7,632 nt of DNA from an uncultured Planctomycetaceae bacterium (GTDB taxonomy: Bacteria; Planctomycetota; Planctomycetia; Pirellulales; Thermoguttaceae), in assembly GCA_947307005.1 (NCBI GenBank), contig CAMZHY010000166.1:1-7632 (forward strand). The letters run 5' to 3'. Below the pieces are notes generated by a model, which saw only the letters and a program-made list of their open reading frames with translations, did no database searches and was not told the origin of the DNA. The number at the start of each line of letters is the position of its first letter. Position 1 is the stretch's first letter. Shown here one piece after another: positions 1 through 5,554 of this stretch. The translations under genes and the position numbers were made by a program.

Positions 1-294
1 CGCCGGGGTCAACGGCGAATTCTGGAACAGCCCTTCGCGAAGGGTCAACTGTTCATTCGTGCTCGCGCTCATCAAAACGATATCGACAAGCCCCTGCTTA
101 ATAACCTCCCGAATCTGCGCGCGATATTCGTCAAGCGTTTTGAATCGATACTCCGACGAATAGTTTTCAGGACTAAGTCCTGGCGCAGAAAGACCGTACG
201 CCATATCGCCGTCTTTTGCGTCGGCGAGGATAAAGTCTTCGCAACTACGATCCTTAAGAATCCGAGCAAGCTTGATATCAAGAGATTTTTCCAT
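1..294 (-). CDS. N-terminal part of an uncharacterised protein, possibly an aldolase-type TIM barrel
   Basis: An open frame starts at the ATG complementary to 292-294 and stays open to the window edge, giving 98 codons; the C-terminus lies outside the window. The protein begins MEKSLDIKLARILKD. It has the stretches ILADAKDGDMAYGLSAPG (about residues 22-39) and VDIVLMSASTNEQLTLREGLF (about 70-90), which look like alternating strands and helices of a barrel fold. From memory, similar planctomycete proteins carry hypothetical or class I aldolase-like annotations. I cannot verify that, and no catalytic lysine can be assigned in this fragment. No signal peptide is visible, so it is probably cytoplasmic. 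A weak AAGAAG ribosome-binding site precedes the start. A good promoter lies about 95 bases upstream and the previous gene ends in a terminator, so this gene begins its own transcription unit. The coding call is fairly sure; the function is not. Confidence 0.78.
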   Translation of the reverse strand, partial: MEKSLDIKLARILKDRSCEDFILADAKDGDMAYGLSAPGLSPENYSSEYRFKTLDEYRAQIREVIKQGLVDIVLMSASTNEQLTLREGLFQNSPLTPA

Positions 295-323
295 AACGGC
301 GCTTCTTGTCGTAACGTAAAAGG

Positions 324-348
324 GAAGGCGCGCCTTCGCGAACGAAGG
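324..348 (-). promoter_or_regulatory. Structured 5' leader with two mutually exclusive hairpins
   Basis: In the transcript of the gene starting at 294, CCTTCG (348-343) can pair with CGAAGG (338-333) around a TTCG loop. The same GAAGG can instead pair with the next CCTTC (328-324), because 324-337 is a perfect 14-bp palindrome containing GGCGCGCC. The two stems share the middle segment, so only one can form at a time. The element lies within the roughly 90-base untranslated leader predicted from the promoter at 391-418. No run of T follows either stem, so this is not an intrinsic terminator. A regulatory role is inference. Confidence 0.35.
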
Positions 349-390
349 TCTCGAAAGGAACTAGCCGAAATCTAATCCCACGCGCCTGCC

Positions 391-418
391 ATTATAGACC
401 GCAGGTTCAAATCGTCAA
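391..418 (-). promoter_or_regulatory. Sigma-70-like promoter for the gene starting at 294
   Basis: On the minus strand, TTGACG (418-413, five of six consensus bases) is followed after 16 bases by TATAAT (396-391, a perfect -10 box). An AT-rich stretch, TTTTAAAAATCC, sits just upstream like an UP element. Transcription would start near 384 and give a leader of about 90 bases. It lies directly downstream of the terminator at 499-540, as expected for a new transcription unit. Confidence 0.65.
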
Positions 419-498
419 GGATTTTTAAAACGCGAGATTTGTTCAAATAAGAGAAGAGGTAGAAAACGCGGGTTGTATCGGTTGGGCAACTCTAACTC

Positions 499-540
499 AA
501 AGAAAACGGCGTTCTCAGAGACGTCGCTCTGAAAACGCCG
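499..540 (-). terminator. Rho-independent terminator after the oxidoreductase gene
   Basis: The arms 507-520 (CGGCGTTCTCAGAG) and 527-540 (CTCTGAAAACGCCG) form a 14-bp stem with one mismatch around a 6-base loop. On the minus strand the stem is followed directly by TTTTCTTT (506-499). It begins 44 bases after the stop codon at 585-587 and marks the end of the unit running leftwards from the kinase. There is no comparable T-run on the other side, so it works in one direction. Confidence 0.85.
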
Positions 541-584
541 CGTACGCTAAAGTGAAGAAACGGAATCAAATCGATTCGACAAAC

Positions 585-1949
585 TCAGACGGTCGGAAGT
601 TCCCAGCCTTCGCGACGAGGACGCGCGAGACGCTTGTTTCCCTCGGGCAGATTGTCGAACTCCTCCTTTTCCGAGTTCCAATATATGACCTCGCCGACAG
701 GGGCGCAAGCGCGGACGATGTTGACGAGTTCGCAAATCGTCGTCGAACGCTGACCGATTTCGATGTCGGCGTTGCACTTTTTCTTCGTCTTAATGCACTC
801 GGCGAAGTTTTCGATGTGGTAGACGGTCTCGTCGCGCGTATTGCGCGCTTCTTCAGGAAGAGACGCGGCGATTTCTTTCGGGTTGGAAGCGACCTTATGG
901 CGGTTGATTTCGAGCTTGCCTTTGTCGCCGACGACAATGCAACCGAGTCCGGGGCCGCGGTCGCCGTCGAGTTCGAATCGCGCTTCGACTCCGTTCGGGA
1001 AGAGCATCTTCATCTTGGCGCGCGGTCCCTTGACCTTCGCCATGGAGTAGTACTCGGCGCCTGTTTCGTCTTCAGAGTACGGACGGTTCGTGAATTTTCC
1101 AGAATCTTGAATTGTGCAAGGTTCTTCAAGGATGATTTGCGACGGGCCGACGAGACTCGTTCCGATCGCCATCTGCATTTGGTCGAAGGAGTGCGTGCCC
1201 CAGCCTGAAACGCCAAAGCAGAGACCGCCTGCGTCGTAATCTCCCCAATTGCTCCAGTTGTACTGAACCTCGGGACAGCATTTACGGAGCTTCGCTTGGT
1301 TCGTCCAGACGTCCCACCACGGTTCGCAGTCCTTCGGATCGAGCGCGTATTTAGGATCGTCGTCCGGGAAGACGTTAGGGCCGACGAAGTTCGGCACAAG
1401 AACCGTTTTGACCTTGCCGATCGCGCCATTAGCGACCTGTTCGCACGCCCATCTGCAGAGGGGCAACGAACGCTGCTGCGTGCCGACCTGCGTGACGCGT
1501 CCGAGTTTTTTCGCGGCGTCGGCGATTGCGCGACCTTCTTTGATCGTGAGGGCCATCGGCTTTTCAATGTAGGCGTTCGCGCCGAGCGCCATCGCATGAA
1601 TCGCGACCCACGCGCGCTGATGCGTCGCCGTTTCGCAACATACCGCGTCGAGTTTTTCCGTCTCGATCATCTTGCGGAAGTCGTCGTACGGCTTGAGCCA
1701 GTCGGATCGATTCTTGAGGTAGGCGTCCAGACGCGGCTTGTAGATATCGCTCACGGCGACAAGTTCGCAGTCCTTCGCCTGCTGAACGATCGTTGCGATA
1801 TACGTTCCGCGACCGCCCAGTCCGACGACGCCAAAACGAACCTTTTCGCTTGGAGCCGTTTCGCCGTCAAGTCCCAAAACGCGAGAGGCGACAAGCATCG
1901 GCGACGCGACGAGCGCCGTCTTCAAAAGCGTTCTTCTGTCGATTGTCAT
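585..1949 (-). CDS. Tat-exported Gfo/Idh/MocA family oxidoreductase
   Basis: This 454-residue protein is predicted to be an NAD(P)-dependent sugar or polyol oxidoreductase. The N-terminus has a twin-arginine signal (DRRTLLK, R5-R6, then a hydrophobic stretch to about residue 26), so it should be exported folded with its cofactor. A Rossmann domain follows, with FGVVGLGGRG (39-48, the dinucleotide-binding loop) and the family motif EKP at 129-131, whose lysine normally contacts cofactor and substrate. The C-terminal domain carries SGWGTHSFDQMQMA, in which H253 is the likely catalytic histidine. The length is usual for the exported planctomycete branch. A good ribosome-binding site, AGGAG (1961-1957), sits 7 bases before the ATG. 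The gene lies 65 bases after the DUF1080 gene, the last of a probable four-gene unit. Many genes of this branch are uncharacterised and some may not use free NAD. The family is certain; the substrate is unknown. Confidence 0.93.
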   Translation of the reverse strand: MTIDRRTLLKTALVASPMLVASRVLGLDGETAPSEKVRFGVVGLGGRGTYIATIVQQAKDCELVAVSDIYKPRLDAYLKNRSDWLKPYDDFRKMIETEKLDAVCCETATHQRAWVAIHAMALGANAYIEKPMALTIKEGRAIADAAKKLGRVTQVGTQQRSLPLCRWACEQVANGAIGKVKTVLVPNFVGPNVFPDDDPKYALDPKDCEPWWDVWTNQAKLRKCCPEVQYNWSNWGDYDAGGLCFGVSGWGTHSFDQMQMAIGTSLVGPSQIILEEPCTIQDSGKFTNRPYSEDETGAEYYSMAKVKGPRAKMKMLFPNGVEARFELDGDRGPGLGCIVVGDKGKLEINRHKVASNPKEIAASLPEEARNTRDETVYHIENFAECIKTKKKCNADIEIGQRSTTICELVNIVRACAPVGEVIYWNSEKEEFDNLPEGNKRLARPRREGWELPTV

Positions 1950-1970
1950 TGTTTTTCTCCTAACTAAAGA

Positions 1971-1992
1971 GTGAAATATTCAAAACTTTCAC
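1971..1992 (-). repeat. Inverted repeat GTGAAA-N10-TTTCAC before the oxidoreductase gene
   Basis: Two perfect 6-base arms (1971-1976 and 1987-1992) flank a 10-base AT-rich spacer in the gap between the DUF1080 and oxidoreductase genes, 10 bases upstream of the AGGAG site. A weaker CGGC/GCCG hairpin lies a few bases further upstream on the minus strand. It could be an operator for an internal promoter or an mRNA hairpin. No convincing -35/-10 pair is visible, and the arms are short enough to arise by chance. Confidence 0.25.
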
Positions 1993-2014
1993 CGGCTTAA
2001 CGCCGCGTCACAAA

Positions 2015-2761
2015 TCAGTAAGTCTTGAGGAAAATATTCTTGTACTGGAAAAAACTCGGAGGCCCAGGATGAATCTGGAGTCCGAAGATTCCCGTTTGGG
2101 GCGATTTGTCGCGTTCGTCGACAAGCTCCGCCGTTTTGACGTCGTTAATGTATTCCGTAAAACAATTTCCGCGCGCTTCGACTCGGTACGTGTTCCAGCC
2201 CGTCATTCGAATCGACTTTGCGATTTCGCCCTCGTCGCCGAATTTCTTGATCGTTTTAACGCCGTCTTTATTGAACGTCGCCGACTCGCCGCGCGTCGCG
2301 ATGATTTCGCCAAGCCCTTCGCCGTACAAGATTCCCATAATGTCGCCGGGACAAATATCCGCCTGATAGCCGTTGAGCCCGAACTCTCGCGAATCGTCTT
2401 TCCAAGCGCGGTATTCGATTCCGGAGTTTCCGCCCTCCGCAATGCGGAAGTCGGCAAGTAGCGTAAAGTCTCCGACGGGCTTGCCTTGCCAGACGAGATA
2501 CATGCTGTAAGGAACGGGGGTCTCGGGCGTCGAACGTCCAGTAATGCAACCGTCCTCAACGGACCAGTATTTTTCGGCGCCTTCCCAACCGTTTAGCGTC
2601 TTGCCGTCAAAGAGGGAAACGAAGCCTTCGGGGGCCTCTTTGGTCGGAGGAGGGGATTCCAACGACGGCGCTTCTTGGGCTAAAAGAACCGAGGTCGAGA
2701 AGAGCGCGACGACGGCGAGCGTCAGAATGACGCGTAAAAGTTGAATCGCGTATTTCATCAT
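2015..2761 (-). CDS. Exported DUF1080 (3-keto-disaccharide hydrolase family) protein
   Basis: This 248-residue protein has a signal peptide (hydrophobic residues 8-27, probable cleavage after LLA at 28) and a proline-rich linker to about 45. One DUF1080 beta-sandwich domain follows, a fold related to concanavalin-like glycan-binding and hydrolase proteins. The landmarks are FVSLFDGKTLNGWEG (47-61), WSVEDGCITG (66-75), GNSGIEYR (111-118), GYQADI (131-136) and GLQIHPGPP (227-235). Some members of the family cleave 3-keto-glycosides made by a partner oxidoreductase. The next gene downstream encodes such an oxidoreductase, also exported, which supports that role here by inference. There is no lipobox cysteine, so it is probably soluble in the periplasm. 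Two adjacent ATGs (2761 and 2758) are possible starts; the first is used here. It lies 36 bases after the protease gene, so co-transcription is likely. Confidence 0.92.
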   Translation of the reverse strand: MMKYAIQLLRVILTLAVVALFSTSVLLAQEAPSLESPPPTKEAPEGFVSLFDGKTLNGWEGAEKYWSVEDGCITGRSTPETPVPYSMYLVWQGKPVGDFTLLADFRIAEGGNSGIEYRAWKDDSREFGLNGYQADICPGDIMGILYGEGLGEIIATRGESATFNKDGVKTIKKFGDEGEIAKSIRMTGWNTYRVEARGNCFTEYINDVKTAELVDERDKSPQTGIFGLQIHPGPPSFFQYKNIFLKTY

Positions 2762-2784
2762 GATATTTCCGCAAAGCGGCTCCT
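2762..2784 (-). promoter_or_regulatory. Ribosome-binding site with a hairpin in the spacer
   Basis: A strong AGGAG (2784-2780) lies 18 bases before the ATG of the DUF1080 gene, normally too far. The intervening CCGCTTTGCGG (2779-2769) can fold as a 4-bp GC stem with a 3-base loop, which would leave AAATATC (7 bases) as the effective spacer, an optimal distance. A weaker GGA inside the right arm is the alternative binding site. The hairpin and distances are read from the sequence; the bridging is inference. Confidence 0.4.
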
Positions 2785-2797
2785 GTTTAAAAAGGCG

Positions 2798-4294
2798 TCA
2801 AGACACGCGCTTCTTCAGCGGCAATTTAACCGTTTTGGTCTCGTTTTTGAGTCTGAACTCGACGTCGAGTCCGTCCTCGGCGGTCGTTTCGTCTTTGGCC
2901 GCGTCGTATTCGTCGAACGTTTTGACGGCGCGACCGTCGACTTTCGTAATGAGCGCGCCGCTACGAATACCCGCGCGATACGCCGCGCCGCCGGGAACCG
3001 CGTTGAGAACGACTAATCCTTCGGCGTCGGCGACTCCAAGTCGAGAGAGGGATTCCGGAGTCGGGAGAATAAGCATGACGCCCCAGCTCTTGTCGATATG
3101 ATGAGCGCCTTTTTCGACCATCTTTTCGGTCATTGGAACGCCGACGTAGTCGTCCGGTTTGATTTCAAATCGAATCGTGAGGTCGACGGGCTCTTTGGCG
3201 TTGTCGCGTAGCGCCTTGAGAGTATAGTCTCGAGTAACGTCGGCGCGCTCGATCGTCGCGGCGAACATTTCGACCGACTCGACTCTTTTACCGTCAAGTT
3301 CAAGGATGACGTCGTTGTTGCGCAGTCCAGCTTTTGCGGCGGGGGAGTCTTTAAAGGGCGTTCCAAGACGAACGCCCGTTTGGGGCGGAGTTCCGAGTCG
3401 CTTGGAATCTTCGTAAGAGATTGGGGAAATCTCTGCGCCGAGAAACGCGCGTTCGACTTTGCCTTTCTCGACGAGTTGTCGGTAGGCCCACTGCGCGATA
3501 TTCGACGGAATCGCAAAGCCGATCCCTTGGTATCCGCCGCTGTTCGAAGCAATCGCCGTATTGATCCCGACGACTTCGCCGCGAAGGTTGACGAGCGGTC
3601 CGCCGCTATTTCCCGGATTGACCGCCGCGTCTGTCTGGATGAAGAGTTTCGAATCTTTCTCAACAAAACGTTCCTTCGCGCTCACGACGCCCGCGCTTAC
3701 CGACGAACCGAGCATAAACGGGTTGCCGATCGCGAGCGCCCAGTCGCCAATGTTGACCGAATCGCTATCGGCGAAGGTCAAATACGGCAGAGGTTCAGGC
3801 GATTCGACCATGACGACGGCGACGTCGGCTTTTTCGTCTTTAAAGATCTTCTTCGCGTCAAACCGTCGTCCGTCGTTGAGCTCGACGGATATCGTTTTGC
3901 CGAGCGCGCTCGCCGCGACGACGTGATTGTTCGTTACGACGACGCCCGAAGGATCGACAATGAATCCCGACCCCCCGCCTTCAATGAGATTCTTGTCCGG
4001 AATTTCAGGGAGCAAATCCGCAAAAGGCAACTTAGCTTTCGCCGCGTTCAGGTCTTTTGCGGCGTTGCGAACGACGATCTTAACGACGCCCGGAAGCGCG
4101 CGCTGAGACGCCTGTCTGAACGCCAATGAAATCGTTTGCGCTTGAACAAACGCGGCTTCTTCTGCAGAAACTTGAGCGACGTTTTGAGCGCCAGAGTTAT
4201 CCTGCGCGTCCGAAGAGGCGAAAACGGGCGTAACGCTGAGAAAAACGGTTATGGCGATAACGGTCAAAACGTCTTTCGGTGTAGGGAAAAGCAT
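2798..4294 (-). CDS. htrA: HtrA/DegP-type periplasmic serine protease with two PDZ domains
   Basis: This 498-residue protein matches the DegP/DegQ family in size and layout. A signal peptide runs to about residue 26 (hydrophobic core, then VFA). The trypsin-like domain spans about 60-275 with an intact catalytic triad: H124 in TNNHVVA, D157 in KADVAVV, and S230 in NPGNSGGP. PDZ1 lies at about 283-378 (AFLGAEIS onward, with SPAAKAGLRNNDVI) and PDZ2 at about 400-492 (GGAAYRAGIRSGALITKVDG). It should degrade or refold damaged envelope proteins. A ribosome-binding site AGGTG lies about 7 bases before the ATG. The gene sits between a sugar kinase (58 bases away) and a DUF1080 gene (36 bases away), an unusual place for a stress protease; it may share their transcript. 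No promoter of its own is visible in the 58-base gap. It could equally be named degQ; the symbol marks only the family. Confidence 0.95.
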   Translation of the reverse strand: MLFPTPKDVLTVIAITVFLSVTPVFASSDAQDNSGAQNVAQVSAEEAAFVQAQTISLAFRQASQRALPGVVKIVVRNAAKDLNAAKAKLPFADLLPEIPDKNLIEGGGSGFIVDPSGVVVTNNHVVAASALGKTISVELNDGRRFDAKKIFKDEKADVAVVMVESPEPLPYLTFADSDSVNIGDWALAIGNPFMLGSSVSAGVVSAKERFVEKDSKLFIQTDAAVNPGNSGGPLVNLRGEVVGINTAIASNSGGYQGIGFAIPSNIAQWAYRQLVEKGKVERAFLGAEISPISYEDSKRLGTPPQTGVRLGTPFKDSPAAKAGLRNNDVILELDGKRVESVEMFAATIERADVTRDYTLKALRDNAKEPVDLTIRFEIKPDDYVGVPMTEKMVEKGAHHIDKSWGVMLILPTPESLSRLGVADAEGLVVLNAVPGGAAYRAGIRSGALITKVDGRAVKTFDEYDAAKDETTAEDGLDVEFRLKNETKTVKLPLKKRVS

Positions 4295-4352
4295 AAAACA
4301 CCTGCATTTTTCAACTCGCGTCGCGATGGTCGGCGCGGAGCGTTTTCAGTCT

Positions 4353-5357
4353 TTAAAAAGGGTTGGCGTCTTCCGGGGGAATAGGAGGGGTTGCGCCGTC
4401 TTGGGAACAGACGAACGCGGCGCGTTTCGCGGCCGCCTCGACGATTTTAGCGTCGTCGACCCCGTTCAAGATTCCTACAACGCAAACGGCGGAGAAGGAA
4501 TCGCCAGCGCCGACGGCGTCGGCGACTTGAACCTCGACGGAAGGCGCGTAGCTCGCGCGATCCCCGTTAAAGAGATATGCGCCAGATGCGCCGCAAGTTA
4601 CGATAATTGCGGAGAGCCCAAAGCGGTCGCGCCAGTTTCGGGCCCACGTCGCAAGAACTGCGTCGACTTGCGCCTTGTCGCGACGAATCGCTTCGCCTAG
4701 CCCTGCGTCGCCGCCGACAAGGGAATCGAGCGATGGGGGCAGGACGTCGCGAAACGTCCTGTCAAGTTCGATCGCTTCAGAATCGTTGAGCTTGAATACG
4801 TCCGCCGATTCTAGGGAAAAACGAACGGTTTCTTTAGAGTAGAAGGGCGGACGGAGATTGAGATCGCAAACGCGAAGAACGTCGGCGGGGAGTGGTTTCA
4901 CGATTTGTTCGAGAGCTCGACGGTTGCTTTGCGAGCGTAGCGCAAGACTCCCGTAATAGAACGCGCTCTTCGACGAACCCGCCAGAAAACCTAAGATTTT
5001 TTCTACGGTCGTTTCATCGACGGCGATCTCGTCCCACGCGACGTTTTCAACGATTTCGTACGACGGATCGCCGTTTGCGCTCAACGAAACATTCACGACC
5101 CCCGTGGGCGCGTTGCGCGAGATTTGGACAAACTCGGTCGGAATTTCAAGATTGGCGAACCGCGCGAGGACTTCGCGTCCAAGTTGGTCGTCTCCAACGC
5201 GCGTCAGCGCCTGAACCTGAGCGCCGAGAACGTGGGCGTGATAGAGGAAATTGACGGGGGCGCCGCCAAGTTTTGGTCCGGCGGGCAACATATCCCAAAG
5301 AACCTCGCCAAACGCGACAATTTTGGACCGGCTGAAAACGGAACTGTTATCTGACAT
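4353..5357 (-). CDS. PfkB-family carbohydrate kinase, fructokinase-like
   Basis: This 334-residue cytoplasmic kinase should phosphorylate a free sugar with ATP. The start is the ATG at 5357-5355, with GAAAGG about 7 bases upstream; the conserved first strand KIVAFGEVLWDMLP follows at once. Visible family motifs are GGAPVN (31-36, sugar-binding signature), DLNLRPPFY (165-173), KLNDSEA (189-195), VTCGASGAYLF (253-263) and DAVGAGDSFSA (280-290), in which D286 is the catalytic base and GAGD the anion hole. The C-terminal VCSQDGATPPIPPE resembles fructokinases more than ribokinases. Residues 205-245 form a somewhat long segment between the KLND motif and the nucleotide-binding strand. It is the first gene of the probable unit that continues into the protease, DUF1080 and oxidoreductase genes, and is preceded by a terminator and a palindromic promoter region. 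Fructose is the best guess for the substrate; another hexose is possible. Confidence 0.92.
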   Translation of the reverse strand: MSDNSSVFSRSKIVAFGEVLWDMLPAGPKLGGAPVNFLYHAHVLGAQVQALTRVGDDQLGREVLARFANLEIPTEFVQISRNAPTGVVNVSLSANGDPSYEIVENVAWDEIAVDETTVEKILGFLAGSSKSAFYYGSLALRSQSNRRALEQIVKPLPADVLRVCDLNLRPPFYSKETVRFSLESADVFKLNDSEAIELDRTFRDVLPPSLDSLVGGDAGLGEAIRRDKAQVDAVLATWARNWRDRFGLSAIIVTCGASGAYLFNGDRASYAPSVEVQVADAVGAGDSFSAVCVVGILNGVDDAKIVEAAAKRAAFVCSQDGATPPIPPEDANPF

Positions 5358-5402
5358 GACGACGCCTTTCTCAACGGCAAACGTAAAGAGCCTTCGGAAA
5401 GT

Positions 5403-5454
5403 ATTGTATTACGTGGAAGGTTGAATTTCTAGCGTTACAGCGACCGTTTATCAA
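5403..5454 (-). promoter_or_regulatory. Candidate promoter boxes upstream of the kinase gene
   Basis: On the minus strand, TTGATA (5454-5449, five of six bases) is followed after 17 bases by TAGAAA (5431-5426, four of six). That same TAGAAA could instead serve as a weak -35 box, 17 bases before TACAAT (5408-5403, five of six). Either arrangement would start transcription 40 to 70 bases before the kinase ATG. Because the previous gene ends in a strong terminator, a promoter is needed in this gap; which pair is used cannot be decided by eye. Confidence 0.4.
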
Positions 5455-5466
5455 TTTTATGATAAA
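5447..5466 (-). promoter_or_regulatory. Perfect inverted repeat, candidate operator, at the kinase promoter
   Basis: TTTATCA (5447-5453) and TGATAAA (5460-5466) are perfect 7-base inverted arms separated by 6 AT-rich bases. The site overlaps the candidate -35 box TTGATA (5454-5449). Its size and symmetry resemble the binding site of a dimeric repressor, such as a LacI- or GntR-type sugar regulator. No regulator gene is present in the window, so the partner is unknown. A hairpin role is unlikely because the stem has only one G-C pair. Confidence 0.45.
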
Positions 5467-5484
5467 AGCCAGACGACTTCTTTA

Positions 5485-5536
5485 GAAAACAACGCGCGGA
5501 AATCGACGACGTTTTGCGTTCGTCGTCGATTCCCGC
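5485..5536 (-). terminator. Rho-independent terminator after the GH127-like gene
   Basis: Arms 5496-5511 (GCGGAAATCGACGACG) and 5521-5536 (CGTCGTCGATTCCCGC) form a 16-bp stem with a single non-Watson-Crick position and a 9-base loop. On the minus strand a T-rich stretch, GTTGTTTTCT, follows. The hairpin begins 18 bases after the stop codon of the hydrolase gene. It separates that gene from the kinase unit. Confidence 0.85.
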
Positions 5537-5554
5537 AAGTTCAACGAAAGTAGA

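Noticed and set aside
72..281. A 69-codon minus-strand frame near the left edge
   Set aside because: It overlaps, in another frame, the longer edge-crossing frame starting at 294, which has protein-like composition and an upstream promoter.
375..395. A six-codon leader peptide (MAGAWD) after the -10 box at 391-396
   Set aside because: Its ATG overlaps the -10 box, so it would lie upstream of the predicted transcription start and not be transcribed.
427..470. Repeated CGCGTTTT (minus strand) at 434-427 and 470-463, and ATTTG-TT-CAAAT at 437-448
   Set aside because: These 8- to 12-base matches are short enough to occur by chance and have no further copies or clear spacing relation to the promoter.
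552..1208. A 218-codon plus-strand open frame opposite the oxidoreductase gene, plus the longer one at 1296-1967
   Set aside because: Both are antisense shadows of the oxidoreductase, whose Rossmann and EKP motifs fix the true frame.
3380..4129. A 249-codon plus-strand open frame opposite the protease gene
   Set aside because: It mirrors the protease coding sequence, is rich in Arg, Asp and Phe as antisense frames are, and has no motif or signal.
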